64,000 nucleotides of DNA from CAWCUU01 sp963798855. Lineage in GTDB: Bacteria; Gemmatimonadota; Gemmatimonadetes; Longimicrobiales; RSA9. Where the stretch lies: positions 1,364,001-1,428,000 of the forward strand of contig CAWCUU010000002.1 in the NCBI GenBank assembly GCA_963798855.1. The letters run 5' to 3'. The notes beneath the pieces are model-generated. The model was not told the origin of the DNA. It saw only the letters and a list, made by a program, of their open reading frames with translations, and did no database searches. The first letter of the stretch is position 1. Each line of letters starts with the position of its first letter. A program made the translations under genes and the position numbers. Shown here in pieces: positions 1 to 8,896 of this stretch.

Positions 1-199
1 GCCGACCGACGCCGAGAACGACGTGATCGCGTACCGGCGGGGCGACGCCATCGTGCTGGTGAACGCGCGGTCACAGCCGGTGCGCGTCACGGTCGCGGGC
101 GTGGACGGGGCGCGGGATCTGATCGGCGGGGGCGTGCAGTCGGGCGAGCGCGTCGAGCTGCCGACGTACGGGGTGGTGGTGCTGGATACGGGTAGGTGA
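1..199 (+). CDS. C-terminal end of an alpha-amylase-family (GH13-like) protein, partial
   Basis: The gene enters from outside the window and ends at the TGA at 197-199; the frame begins at base 2. The 65 visible residues contain VIAYRRGDAIVLVNARS followed by alternating short beta strands and end in LPTYGVVVLDTGR. This is the look of the C-terminal all-beta domain of amylase-type enzymes (neopullulanase or cyclomaltodextrinase-like), where a read such as 'vlaf.R......vvvN' followed by 'l.p.s..ll' is usual. The catalytic barrel is not visible, so the substrate cannot be assigned. The next gene starts 4 bases after this stop on the same strand, so the two may be co-transcribed. Confidence 0.6.
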   Translation, partial: PTDAENDVIAYRRGDAIVLVNARSQPVRVTVAGVDGARDLIGGGVQSGERVELPTYGVVVLDTGR

Positions 200-202
200 G
201 GC

Positions 203-1840
203 GTGGGAGAGACGCGGGTCGATCTGCTGCACCTGCTCGAGGACCTGAGGGACGCGTACCCGGGCTCGCTCGAGGAGACCGTGGTTACGGAGCTGGTGGC
301 CAACGCGCTGGACTCCGGTGCACGGTCGATTCGATTCGTCGCGGCGGCGAACGAGGCGACGCTGACGATCGTCGACGACGGCACCGGCATGACGCGGCCG
401 CAGCTCCGCCGATTCCACGACCTGGGCGCGAGCACGAAGCGACGTGGGACGGGGATCGGCTTCGCGGGCGTGGGCGTGAAGCTGGGTCTCCTCCTCGGTG
501 GCGGCGTCGAGACGGAGACGCGGCGCGGCCGGACGCACATCGCCACGGCGTGGCACCTCGCCTCGAAGCACCGCGCCCCGTGGCGGTGGACGGAGCCGCC
601 GGGGCTCGTGGAGGAGCGCGGCACCGCCGTCCGATTCCTCCTCGAGAACGCGTTGTCCCCGCTGCTCGACGGAAGCTGGCTCGAATCCCTGCTGCGGCAC
701 CATTTCCAGCCGCTGTTCGAGCGCGACCTGGCGCCGATCCTCGAGGCCGCATACCCGGCCGGCGTCCGCTTCGTGCTGAATGGGCGACTGCTGTCGCAGT
801 ACGGGGAAGAGGATCGGGCCGAGCGAGCGCCGATCGCGGTTCGCGTCGGCCGGAAGCGGAAGCCGTCCGCGCTCGGTTGGGTCGAGCGGCACGCCGAGCC
901 GCTGCCGGAGGATCGCCGCGGCGTCGCGGTCGCAACGCTGGGCAAGGTCATCCGCCGCGGCTGGGACTGGCTCGGGCTCACCCCGCCGGGCGCCGAGCGG
1001 ATCACAGGGCTCGTGGAAGCGCCCGCGCTCGCCGAGGCGCTCACGCTGAACAAGTCGGATTTCATCCGCTCCGGCGCGCGAGGGGGTGTCTATCTCGGGT
1101 ACAGGAAGGCGATCCAGGAGGCCGTCGGGGCGCAGCTCGAGCAGTGGGGCGATGCCGTGCCCCCGCCGTCGCCCCGCCGCCCGCGCGTGCGACCGGTCGA
1201 GCGAGACCTCAGAGGCGTGCTCGCCGAGATGGCCGAAGACTATCCGCTACTGACGGCGCTCGTCGAGCGCAGGGCCGGCGGACAGCGTCGCATCCCGTTC
1301 GCCGGGGAAGGTGCGGGCGGGGGCTGGTCCGCCGCCGCCGCGCTCGTCGCCGAAGCCGAGGCGGAGATCGCGTACGGGAGCGATGGTTCGCCCGAGCCCG
1401 CGCCCATGTCGCCGGACACCGGAGTCGCCGGGTCGTGGAGCGGAGAGCGCGGAACCGGCGAACGCGACGAAGCCGCCGGATCCGATCGTGGCAAGGGAGA
1501 GGCCGACGCGGATCGAGAGGCCAAGGGCGAGGGCGACGTTCCGGGCGTCGTGGCCGGACGCGCGCTCGTGCCGTCGCAGGGCGCGAGGCGTCGCCCCGGC
1601 CGGTATCGCCTCGCAATCCGCTTCGAGAGCCGGCCGGAGGATCCCTCCCTCGGCCGCCTCATCGAATCGACCGTCTGGGTCAACGACGCGCACCCGGCTT
1701 ACCGCCGCGCCTCGAAGGGGCGTGCCGAGCCGTACCACCTCGCCCTCACCGTCGCGATGGCACTGGCCCCGCTCGCGGTCGAGCCGTCGCAGGCAAACGC
1801 CTTCGTCACCGACTTTCTAGCGAGATGGGGGGAGGCCTAG
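203..1840 (+). CDS. GHKL (Hsp90/MutL-like) ATPase, orphan, with charged linker
   Basis: This 545-residue protein starts at a GTG just after the preceding stop. The N-terminal region carries a clear GHKL/Bergerat ATP-binding fold: the N box ELVANALDSG (residues 30-39), the G1 box DDGTGM (58-63) and the G2 box GIGFAGVGVK (84-93). A MutL/Hsp90-like transducer region follows, containing LNKSDF and a later YRKAIQEAV segment. About residues 370-455 form a low-complexity Gly/Glu/Asp/Arg-rich linker, and a small folded-looking domain closes the protein (RYRLAIRFESRP to the end). There is no histidine-kinase HisKA, gyrase TOPRIM or MutL endonuclease motif, and no obvious partner gene nearby. It is probably an ATP-dependent conformational clamp related to MORC/MutL-type GHKL proteins; its biological role is unknown. 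Confidence 0.8.
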   Translation: MGETRVDLLHLLEDLRDAYPGSLEETVVTELVANALDSGARSIRFVAAANEATLTIVDDGTGMTRPQLRRFHDLGASTKRRGTGIGFAGVGVKLGLLLGGGVETETRRGRTHIATAWHLASKHRAPWRWTEPPGLVEERGTAVRFLLENALSPLLDGSWLESLLRHHFQPLFERDLAPILEAAYPAGVRFVLNGRLLSQYGEEDRAERAPIAVRVGRKRKPSALGWVERHAEPLPEDRRGVAVATLGKVIRRGWDWLGLTPPGAERITGLVEAPALAEALTLNKSDFIRSGARGGVYLGYRKAIQEAVGAQLEQWGDAVPPPSPRRPRVRPVERDLRGVLAEMAEDYPLLTALVERRAGGQRRIPFAGEGAGGGWSAAAALVAEAEAEIAYGSDGSPEPAPMSPDTGVAGSWSGERGTGERDEAAGSDRGKGEADADREAKGEGDVPGVVAGRALVPSQGARRRPGRYRLAIRFESRPEDPSLGRLIESTVWVNDAHPAYRRASKGRAEPYHLALTVAMALAPLAVEPSQANAFVTDFLARWGEA

Positions 1841-1865
1841 GACCCCTCCGAAGAGCGTATCGAAC

Positions 1866-1881
1866 TGCGCCGATCGGCGCA
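1866..1881. terminator. 16-bp perfect palindrome between convergent genes
   Basis: TGCGCCGATCGGCGCA is a perfect palindrome 26 bases after the stop of the GHKL gene and 32 bases before the stop of the convergent methyltransferase gene. It could fold into a GC-rich hairpin on either transcript. No T-run follows, so its role as a terminator is inferred from position. Confidence 0.35.
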
Positions 1882-1912
1882 TTCATTGGAAGCCGACACG
1901 CCGGAGCGGCTG

Positions 1913-2519
1913 CTACGACTCAATCGTCAGCCTTGGAACCAGGCGTCCGGTGCGCTTCATGTAGTCCCGGTATCCGTCACCGAATTTCGCGATCAGGGCG
2001 GATTCTTCCGCCGGGATCACCACCCACCGGATCCCTGCCGCAGCCGTGATCGTAAGGGCTCCGATGAACCAGCTGGCCGTGATCAACGACGCGGACACCA
2101 GCAGGAGCAGACCCGTCGCGTAAAGCGGGTGCCGGATCCATCGATACGGCCCGTGCACTACGAGCTCGTGCTCCTGTTTCGTAAGCACCGTCTCGCTGAT
2201 GTTGTCGCCCAGGCTTGCTACGACCCAGTAGACGAGAGCCATGCATGACTCCGCCGAGCACCACGCCGGTCCAGCGCGCAAACGACGGGATCGCGAGTCG
2301 AGACCATGTCATCCAGGCAGGATGGACGAGGTAAGTCAGGAACGAGAGCACGAGGGGTAGTGCGAAGGCGAGGCGTGCCGTGATCAGCGCGCCACCCTCG
2401 CTCCGCCTCGGAATGGTCTCCCCCGATTTCCGCGCGTTGCGTCTGTGGTATCCCGAGACCGAGATCGCGGTAATGAGGATGGTGGCGAATGACACTCGAA
2501 GCAGCGCCTCCTCGTTCAC
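1913..2519 (-). CDS. isoprenylcysteine carboxyl methyltransferase (ICMT)-like membrane protein, interrupted by a frameshift
   Basis: Two overlapping frames make one protein. The upstream frame (GTG at 2519) gives several hydrophobic helices and reaches RWTGVVLGGVM. The downstream frame continues ALVYWVVASLGDNISE and carries the family core HGPYRWIRHPLYATG, the SAM-binding region of the ICMT/phospholipid methyltransferase superfamily, followed by a late EE...FGDGYRDYMKRT segment typical of these enzymes. The frame changes at the ATGCATG around 2243, where one extra base (or a two-base loss) explains the break. Without it the protein would be about 200 residues, normal for the family. Whether the break is real or a sequencing error cannot be told here. 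The likely activity is membrane-embedded SAM-dependent methyl transfer; the substrate is unknown. Confidence 0.7.
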
Positions 2520-2618
2520 CCTGACCGTCCCGACCGGAGCACGCGGTCGAAGAGGAATCGCAGGGCGCTCACGGCTTGCGAGTTGATATGAGCGGGAGAC
2601 CGGACGGACATCGGTGGC

Positions 2619-3980
2619 TTACCTCGCCCGCCCTTTCCACGCCCGCCACCCGAAGAACACCGGGATCCCGACCAGGATCACGCCGAAGTCGAAGGCGGTC
2701 GACAGCGGCTGCTTATAGAGTGCGTTGAGCAGCATGATGACGCTGGCGATCAAAAAGACGAGCGGCACGATCGGGTAGCCGACGGTGCGGTAGGGCCGCT
2801 CGAGGTCTGGGCGCCGGGCGCGGACCATGAAGACGGCGCCGACGGCGAGGGCGTAGAACGGCCATATCCCCAGGATGAACGCGTCGGCGAGCTGCTCGAA
2901 GGTGCGGATCGAGACGTAGGCGATGCCGAGCAGAGCGGCGAGCGTGATCGCGACGTGAGGCGTGCGGAAGCGCGGATGCACCCTGGCGACGGGGCGGAAG
3001 AGCAGGTCGTCGTCGGCCATCGCCCAGAGGATCCGCGGACCGGTCATCATCGAGCCGTTCAGCGTGCCGAAGGTGGAGAGCATCACGAGCGCGGCGATGA
3101 TCGAGGCTCCGATTTGACCGAAGATGCGCACGGCGGCGTCGGCGGCGACGAGCTGGGATCCGGCCATGTCGCCGATGGGCAGCACGTAGAAGTAGGCGGC
3201 GTTGACGACGAGGTAGATGACGAGGATGGCGAGGGTGCCGCCGAGCAGCGCGCGAGGCAAAGTGCGCGCCGGGTCCTTGACCTCCCCGGCCATGAACGTG
3301 AGGTCGGCCCAGCCGTCGTAGGCCCAGAGCACCGCGATGAGGGCGACGCCGAAGCCGGACCAGCTCGAGGGCTGGAAGGAGATCGCGCCGGCGAGCGCGC
3401 CGCGGGCCGGGTCGCCGAAGGCGAAGGCGAGCAGCGCGACGCCGATCAGCGCGAGCACCTTCGCGGCGGTGGTCGAGTTCTCGATCGCGGCGCCGAACAT
3501 CACCGACCGGTAGTTCGCTGCGGCGACGAACGCGATCGCGGCCGCGGCGACGAGGTGCACCTGCACGTCGCTCATGGGGACGAAGGTCTGCAGGTACTCC
3601 GCGAAGATCATCGCGATGGCGCCGTACGCCGACGGCCGGATCACGAGCAGCTCGGTCCAGCCGAAGAGGAAGGCGGGCAGGTCGCCGTACGCCTCCTTCA
3701 GGTAGATGTAGATCCCGCCCGAGCGCGGGAAGAGCGCGGCGAGCTCCGCCAGCGTCAGCGCGCCGAACAGCGCGACGACGCCGCCGACCACCCACAGCAG
3801 CGCCGCGGCGCCGACCGTGCCGACGTCACCGGCCACCGTGCTGGGCACGCGGAAGATGCCGCTGCCGATCGTCGATCCGACGAGGACCGCGGCGGCGCTC
3901 CACACGCCGAGGCGGCGGGGGAGCTTGTCCTCGACCTCGGCAGCCAGACGCTGGGGAGCGGGCTGTTCGACTCGGCTCAC
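2619..3980 (-). CDS. APC-family amino acid permease
   Basis: This 453-residue protein has about 12 hydrophobic segments. The start is taken as the GTG at 3980, because a GAGAG lies five bases upstream and the protein then begins with a short hydrophilic stretch before the first helix; the frame is open further upstream, but that part reads through a non-coding repeat. Helix 1 contains GSTIGSGIFRVPS, the glycine-rich unwound segment of APC/LAT transporters that contacts substrate. FPRSGGIYIYLKEAYG and a later WAYDGWADLTFMAGE also match LAT-type exchangers. It probably moves an amino acid across the inner membrane by antiport or proton symport; substrate unknown. It lies downstream of the DUF5916 gene on the same strand, separated by a repeat array. 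Confidence 0.88.
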   Translation of the reverse strand: MSRVEQPAPQRLAAEVEDKLPRRLGVWSAAAVLVGSTIGSGIFRVPSTVAGDVGTVGAAALLWVVGGVVALFGALTLAELAALFPRSGGIYIYLKEAYGDLPAFLFGWTELLVIRPSAYGAIAMIFAEYLQTFVPMSDVQVHLVAAAAIAFVAAANYRSVMFGAAIENSTTAAKVLALIGVALLAFAFGDPARGALAGAISFQPSSWSGFGVALIAVLWAYDGWADLTFMAGEVKDPARTLPRALLGGTLAILVIYLVVNAAYFYVLPIGDMAGSQLVAADAAVRIFGQIGASIIAALVMLSTFGTLNGSMMTGPRILWAMADDDLLFRPVARVHPRFRTPHVAITLAALLGIAYVSIRTFEQLADAFILGIWPFYALAVGAVFMVRARRPDLERPYRTVGYPIVPLVFLIASVIMLLNALYKQPLSTAFDFGVILVGIPVFFGWRAWKGRAR

Positions 3981-3991
3981 GGGCGCTCTCG

Positions 3992-4066
3992 ATTGAAGAG
4001 TGAAGTGAGAACTGTGAAGTGTGAGGCGTGAAGACTGAATTGGGAAGTGTGAAGTCCGAAGGGTGA
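3992..4066. repeat. degenerate GTGAAGTGTGAA-type repeat array abutting a stop codon
   Basis: The 75 bases between the stop of the DUF5916 gene (4069) and the APC permease start consist almost entirely of imperfect iterations of GTGAAGTGTGAAG (read on the plus strand). On the coding strand it reads as repeated ACTTCACACTTC and begins three bases after the TGA. It is much poorer in GC than its surroundings. A related run of short TTCAC words occurs at about 46185-46213. Confidence 0.6.
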
Positions 4067-4068
4067 CG

Positions 4069-6771
4069 TCAATTCCCGATCCAGTAGGAGAGCTTGAGCA
4101 GGAATATGTTGGTGGGGACGCTGTCGAAAATGCCGCGCGTGTCGCGGCCGAGCTCGAAGGTGCCGTCGGGCAGCGAGTAGCTGCGCTGCTGCTGCCAGAC
4201 CAGGTAGAGCGTGGAGCCGGGGCGGTATTCCCAGCGCAGCACGGCGTTGCCGCGCAGCGATCGGAAGGTGAAGTCCGGATCGAAGAACTGGAACGCGGGC
4301 GCGGGGCCGTCGGCGTCGGGGTCGACGGTGTAGAAGCCCTGCCTGCCCTGCACGCCGCGGACGATCGTGCCGCGGTCGACCCCGTAGATCGCGTAGTCGA
4401 GCGAGGCCGGCGCATCCAGCTCGCGGAAGGAGGAGTAGCGTCCGGCCGAGACGAATGGCTGCGCGTAGAGCTGCAGCGACAGCGTCGGCGTGAAGGTCCA
4501 GTCGAGGCGGGTGTCCAGCCCGAGCGTCGTCTGGCGCAGCCTGGCGAAGACGTAGCGGCGACCGGACGTCGCGTCCGCACTGGGGTCCGCGACGGTGCGC
4601 ACGTACTGCTGATAGGTCGTCTGCTTCTGCAGGTCGGGGCCGAAGCTGACGTGCACGTTCGTGGCCGGCCGCGCGTCGAGGGAGATGCTGATCTCGCGAC
4701 TGTTGCCGCCGAGCTCATCACGGCTGAGGGAGCCGAAGACCTGGGCGACGATCGGCTTGCGGGCGTCGCTGGAGAAGTAGGCCGAGCCGTACCACTGCGA
4801 GGGCGAGCGTGCGAGCGGGCCGCCGCGCGTCAGCCGGTCGCTCATCGTGCGGGGGTTGTAGGTGAAGCTCGCGCCGATCGTGTGGAAGCTCGACAGCTGC
4901 ACGTTTCCGGAGCCCGCGAAGCCGTCGTAGATCAGGTCGCCGCCATAGTTCCACGCCTGATTCGTGTAGACGTAGGCGGAGTAGTTGCGGTACCAGCCGC
5001 TCGCCCGGTCCTCGACGTAGCGCAGGAACGTCGAGAACGCGCGGGCGTCCGCTCGCGACAGGAAGCCGATGTCGTTCAGCTCGAAGCCGGGGCTCACGTC
5101 GCGGTAGGAGAGCGAGCCGGTCCAGTGGCGGCCGCCGGCCTTCGCGAGCGCGAGCTCGGCGATGTGGCCGTCGAGCGCGGTCCGGGTCGGGTCGATTTCC
5201 AGGTAGTCGGCGTCCGGCCGCTGGTAGTATCGCGCGCTCGACGCCTGTGCGGCGGCGATGACGTCGGGCTCGCCGCGGATCCGGCTCCCCGCGACGTACC
5301 CGGAGACGGACCACGCCCGGTTCGCCCACGTGTGCAGGAAGTCCGCGCCGCCAATGTAGGCGCCGGAGCGGAGCAGCCCGGCGAGCGCGGGCAGCGACAG
5401 ATCGCGGTTCGTCGCCGTGAAGATCCCGCCCAGCACCGAACGCCCCTGCCGCAGGTCCTTGCGAAGGCGAGCCACCATGTAGTTCGTCAGCGGCTCGACC
5501 CGCGTGGTGCGCATGTCACCCGTCGGGTCCGCATAGCGGGCCTCCTCCGGCGTCGTGACCGCGTCCAGGAAGCCGATCGACCAGCCGCTCGCCGTCTTGC
5601 CGCTGACCTTCGCGGCGGTCGCGATCGTGGTCTGGTCCGGCGCGTCGACGTACGCGTACTGCGAGCCGGACAGGCCGCGCTGCGGTGGCCGCCCGATGCG
5701 CCGGGAGTAGAAGTAGATGTAGCGGTTGTAGTTGTTGAAGCTCTGCGTGTTGCCGAACGAGAAGATGTCCGATCCCTCGACGAAGAATGGCCGCTTCTCG
5801 GGGAAGAACGTCTCGAACGCGCTCAGGTTCACGACGGCCGGATCGACCTCGACCTGACCGAAGTCGGGATTCACCGTCGCGGTCAGCGTCAGCCCCGCGG
5901 GCAGCCCGTACTTCACATCCGCCCCGACGGAGAACGAGGCGTCTGTCGGCTCGAAGAACGGGTTGGCGGAGCTGCCCGGCGCGCGGACGAGCCGTGCGCT
6001 GGTGTAAGGCTGCAGCTCGAAGCGATGTGGCGGGTGGATGCCGTCGAGGCCCGTGAGGTTCCCGAACGCGGAGACGAAGCCGGGCGAGCGCCGGGTCCAC
6101 GGCGACCACGAGTCGCGCTCGTCGTGACGCGCGATGTCGCGCATCACCTGGAACCCCCAGACCCGGCCGCTGTCGCTTGGCTGTGATCCGAAGCGCAGCT
6201 GCGAGAACGGGATCCTGTACTCCGCCGTCCAGCCGAGCGAGTCCACACGCGTCGCCACGTCCCACACCGCGTCCCACGAGACGTCCTCGTCGCCGTCGTT
6301 CGAGGTGTAGACGTCTTTCTTCACACCGAGTGGGTTGGCCGAGAAGCGGAAGGCGGTACGTCGGTCGTGATAGCTGTCGATGATGACGTGGACCCAGTCC
6401 GAGTAGATGCCGCTGGCGTCGCGCCTGGCCAGCTGGGCCGCGACGGAGTCGGGCTGGTCGTCGCGCAGACGCACGCCCACGTAGAGCGCGTCGTCGTCGT
6501 ACAACACTCGCACCTCGGTCCGCTCCGTCGGCTCCGCGTTCGGCTGCGGCCAGCTCTGCATGAAGTCCGAGCCGACCGGGGCGGCCGCCCACGCCGCCTC
6601 GTTCAACCGCCCGTCGATGTCGACAGGCCCGGTGCGCCGCTCGGCGTCGAGTGCGGGCGTCGGGCCGAGGTGCCCGTTCGACGGCGGCTGCGCGCCCTGC
6701 GCGATGAGCGGACGTGGCGCCGTGAACGCGGCGGCCGCGAGTACAATGATCGAGAGGATGTCGCGATTCAT
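4069..6771 (-). CDS. DUF5916/CBM9-like outer-membrane protein (copy 1)
   Basis: This 900-residue protein begins with a signal peptide ending near PLIAQG. About residues 45-215 form a CBM9-like/DOMON-type beta-sandwich (GPVDIDGRLNEAAW, then VRVLYDDDALYVGVRL and WTAEYRIPFSQLRF). The rest is a long beta-strand-rich region that ends in an aromatic residue-containing strand, as expected for an outer-membrane barrel. The stretch NPDFGQVEVDPAVVNLSAF followed by FFPEKRPFFVEG is the family hallmark. Function is unestablished; in the related families the N-terminal domain resembles carbohydrate binding. A close paralogue lies at 23972-26707. The gene is preceded by two strong hairpins that separate it from the Spy-like gene upstream. 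Confidence 0.85.
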   Translation of the reverse strand: MNRDILSIIVLAAAAFTAPRPLIAQGAQPPSNGHLGPTPALDAERRTGPVDIDGRLNEAAWAAAPVGSDFMQSWPQPNAEPTERTEVRVLYDDDALYVGVRLRDDQPDSVAAQLARRDASGIYSDWVHVIIDSYHDRRTAFRFSANPLGVKKDVYTSNDGDEDVSWDAVWDVATRVDSLGWTAEYRIPFSQLRFGSQPSDSGRVWGFQVMRDIARHDERDSWSPWTRRSPGFVSAFGNLTGLDGIHPPHRFELQPYTSARLVRAPGSSANPFFEPTDASFSVGADVKYGLPAGLTLTATVNPDFGQVEVDPAVVNLSAFETFFPEKRPFFVEGSDIFSFGNTQSFNNYNRYIYFYSRRIGRPPQRGLSGSQYAYVDAPDQTTIATAAKVSGKTASGWSIGFLDAVTTPEEARYADPTGDMRTTRVEPLTNYMVARLRKDLRQGRSVLGGIFTATNRDLSLPALAGLLRSGAYIGGADFLHTWANRAWSVSGYVAGSRIRGEPDVIAAAQASSARYYQRPDADYLEIDPTRTALDGHIAELALAKAGGRHWTGSLSYRDVSPGFELNDIGFLSRADARAFSTFLRYVEDRASGWYRNYSAYVYTNQAWNYGGDLIYDGFAGSGNVQLSSFHTIGASFTYNPRTMSDRLTRGGPLARSPSQWYGSAYFSSDARKPIVAQVFGSLSRDELGGNSREISISLDARPATNVHVSFGPDLQKQTTYQQYVRTVADPSADATSGRRYVFARLRQTTLGLDTRLDWTFTPTLSLQLYAQPFVSAGRYSSFRELDAPASLDYAIYGVDRGTIVRGVQGRQGFYTVDPDADGPAPAFQFFDPDFTFRSLRGNAVLRWEYRPGSTLYLVWQQQRSYSLPDGTFELGRDTRGIFDSVPTNIFLLKLSYWIGN

Positions 6772-6872
6772 CTGGCTGCCGGAGGAGGGTCAGAGATCGA
6801 GTCGCGTGTCCGTTTGGATTAGACGCGCAGAATCGCGTCAGGGTTTGCTTCGCCCGGTGGGAGCGCAGGAAA

Positions 6873-6950
6873 GACGCCGGCCCGCCGCGTCAGCGGTCCG
6901 GCGTCGAAGGCCGGCGTGCGGCCGGCGAAGCCGCCGGGGGGCCCGGCGGC
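6873..6950. terminator. two GC-rich hairpins downstream of the Spy-like gene
   Basis: Two inverted repeats sit between the Spy-like gene (ending at 6962) and the DUF5916 gene (starting at 6771), both on the minus strand. GACGCCGG at 6873-6880 pairs with CCGGCGTC at 6898-6905, and the loop itself contains a CCGC/GCGG pair. GCCGCCGGG at 6930-6938 pairs perfectly with CCCGGCGGC at 6942-6950 across a three-base loop. There is no T-tract, so these are candidate terminators or mRNA 3'-end stabilisers. Confidence 0.5.
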
Positions 6951-6961
6951 GAAATCGGAGC

Positions 6962-7528
6962 TCAGCGCCCGATCGGCGAGCCCCCGCTTCCTCCCTTTCG
7001 CCAGGCGCCGCCATCGCGGGATCCGGCGCCACCCGAGCCGCCACGACGACGCATGCCGCGTCCGCGCATGCCGTCACGGCGGCTGCGCATCATCTCCCTA
7101 ACGGCGTTCTGCTGATCCGTCGTCAGCAGCTTCAGTGCCGCGTCCATCGATTCGCGGTTGTTCGTGCGGATCTGCTCCATGACGGGACGTAGCTCCTCCA
7201 TCGCCTGACGCCACTGCTGGCGCTGCTCGTCGGTCGGGGGAGCGGCCTGATCGCCCTCCGGCCGCGGCGGACGCTTCGCCTCGATCTGCTTCACCAGCGG
7301 CGAGTTCTTCTCCTCCAGCCGCGACTGCATGACCTGCAGCTTCGCGACCTGGTCACCGGTGAGCTTGAGGGTATCCTTCTGCGCCAGGATCGTCGCGATC
7401 GGGTTGCGGGGACCCCTTCCCCGCGGACCCATCGGTCCGGGCCCACCCGCCGGAGGACCCTGCGCGACCAGCGTACCAGGAAGGGCCGCGAACGCCAGGA
7501 TCGCGAGCCCGCGTAGCATCTTCGACAT
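6962..7528 (-). CDS. Spy/CpxP-like periplasmic protein with two LTXXQ motifs
   Basis: The protein has 188 residues from the ATG at 7528, chosen because GAGGAGA precedes it by about six bases and a signal peptide follows directly (SKMLRGLAILAFAALPG, cleavage near LVAQG). The mature part is helical and charged with two LTXXQ elements, LTGDQVAKLQVMQ and LTTDQQNAVREMM, the signature of the Spy/CpxP/Zra group of periplasmic chaperones and metal sensors. Both ends are Gly/Pro/Arg-rich low complexity; the C-terminal tail is unusually basic (repeated RGR and GGSGG). It is encoded alone, divergent from the TauE gene. The function is inferred only from the motif family. Confidence 0.75.
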   Translation of the reverse strand: MSKMLRGLAILAFAALPGTLVAQGPPAGGPGPMGPRGRGPRNPIATILAQKDTLKLTGDQVAKLQVMQSRLEEKNSPLVKQIEAKRPPRPEGDQAAPPTDEQRQQWRQAMEELRPVMEQIRTNNRESMDAALKLLTTDQQNAVREMMRSRRDGMRGRGMRRRGGSGGAGSRDGGAWRKGGSGGSPIGR

Positions 7529-8065
7529 GTCCACTCTCCTCGTATGATGCGAACGTCCGCCGTCCGTCGTTGGATCGGCTCCGTCCACGAACTAGACGCC
7601 TGCCGGTGAGGAAACGTTAAGGGGGACTGCAGGCGCTGAGGGCAGGCGTATACTGCAGGCGCTGAGGGCAGGCGCTGACTGCAGGCGCTGAGGGAAGGCG
7701 CTGACTGCAGGCGCTGAGGGCAGGCGTTTACTGCAGGCGCTGAGGGCAGGCGTTTACTGCAGGCGCTGAGGGCAGGCGTTTACTGCAGCCGCTGAGGGCA
7801 GGCGCTGAGGGCAGGCGCCGTTTCGCTAGGAGTCGGGGACGCGATGCGGCCAGATCGATCGACGAGGTGTTTTCGCCGTGGCGTAATATATTCGCCACCG
7901 TCAGTGGGCGTTGACCGCTCTGGAAGTGACGTTGACGGTTGGCGTCACGGTCTGCCGCCTATCGGGTGAGCGGTTGACGGGCATCGGTGGCCGTTTAGCC
8001 GGGCGTGCAGCGGCGTGGGCAGCCCGGACGCAAACGGCAGGATCGGAAGAGTCACAGGAGAGATG
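7529..8065. other. 537-bp intergenic region between divergent genes, dominated by a repeat array
   Basis: This region lies between the divergently read Spy-like and TauE genes. It holds the 13-mer repeat array (7627-7820) and, downstream of it, one AT-rich island (CGTAATATATTC around 7881-7892) that could serve as a -10 region for the TauE gene. No convincing gene is seen. Confidence 0.5.
7627..7820. repeat. GCAGGCGCTGA-word repeat array, about 15 units of 13 bp
   Basis: The array alternates two 13-mers, CTGCAGGCGCTGA and GGGCAGGCGTTTA (the last four bases vary: TATA, CTGA, TTTA), giving a 26-bp higher-order period with about seven copies. The same core word, AGGCGCTGA, recurs in arrays at 8897-8922, 9426-9508, 36320-36491 and 47378-47664. 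Unlike those, this array sits between two gene starts. Confidence 0.9.
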
Positions 8066-8896
8066 ATGGGATTTGCGGAGGTGGCGGAGTTCGTGGTGCT
8101 CGGGTTCGGCGTCGGGGTGTACGGGACGATGGTTGGGGCGGGGGGCGGGTTCCTGATCGTGCCGGTGCTGCTGCTGATGTACCACGCAGATCCGGCGCGG
8201 GCGGCGGGGACGTCGATCACGGTGGTCTTCTTCAACGCGTTCTCTGGCTCGCTCTCCTATGCGAGGCAGAAGCGGATCGACTACAGGGCCGGACTCACAT
8301 TCGCGGTCGCGACGGTGCCGGGCGCGGTGGCGGGCGCGTACATGGCGGAGCTGTTCAAGGGGCGAGACTTCCACATCATTTTCGCGATCCTGCTGCTGGC
8401 GATCGCCGGCGTGCTGATCTGGCGACCGACCGGGGTGGCGGAGGAGGGACCGCCGGAGCCGCTCGAGGAGCATGAGGCACACCACTGGTGGAAGGTCGAG
8501 CACCGCATCGAGGATGCGAGCGGTCACGTTTTCCACTACCGCTACAACATCCTGGTCGGGACGGTGCTGAGCATCTTCGTCGGGTTCCTGTCGAGCATCC
8601 TCGGGATCGGCGGCGGCATCATCCACGTGCCGGCGCTGATCCACCTGCTGGCGTTTCCGGCACACGTCGCGACGGCGACATCTCACTTCATCCTGGCGAT
8701 CTCGGCGCTGGTGGGCGCGGTCACGCACTTCGGCCTGGGCCACGTGATGGTTGGCCCCGCGCTGACGATGGGGGTGGGCGTCGTGGTCGGCGCCCAGCTC
8801 GGTGCCCGGCTGGCGCGCCGGGTACACGGCGCGGTGGTGATCCGGATGCTGTCGCTGGCCCTGGTGGTCGTGGCGGTGCGGCTGCTCATGAAGTGA
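8066..8896 (+). CDS. TauE/SafE (TSUP) family membrane anion exporter
   Basis: The protein has 276 residues from the second of two adjacent ATGs (8063, 8066); the AGGAG at 8056-8060 is best spaced for 8066. It has about eight hydrophobic helices in two similar halves, each opened by a glycine-rich TSUP signature: GTMVGAGGGFLIVPVLLL in the first half and SILGIGGGIIHVPALI in the second. This matches the TauE/SafE family, which exports sulfite, sulfoacetate or other small anions across the inner membrane. A hydrophilic, His-containing loop (EEHEAHHWWKVEH) joins the halves. The substrate cannot be inferred from the neighbours. Its TGA runs directly into two repeat words. Confidence 0.9.
   Translation: MGFAEVAEFVVLGFGVGVYGTMVGAGGGFLIVPVLLLMYHADPARAAGTSITVVFFNAFSGSLSYARQKRIDYRAGLTFAVATVPGAVAGAYMAELFKGRDFHIIFAILLLAIAGVLIWRPTGVAEEGPPEPLEEHEAHHWWKVEHRIEDASGHVFHYRYNILVGTVLSIFVGFLSSILGIGGGIIHVPALIHLLAFPAHVATATSHFILAISALVGAVTHFGLGHVMVGPALTMGVGVVVGAQLGARLARRVHGAVVIRMLSLALVVVAVRLLMK

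Noticed and set aside
4063..6186. 707-residue open frame antisense to DUF5916 copy 1
   Set aside because: It is a shadow frame; the DUF5916 hallmark and signal peptide are on the minus strand.
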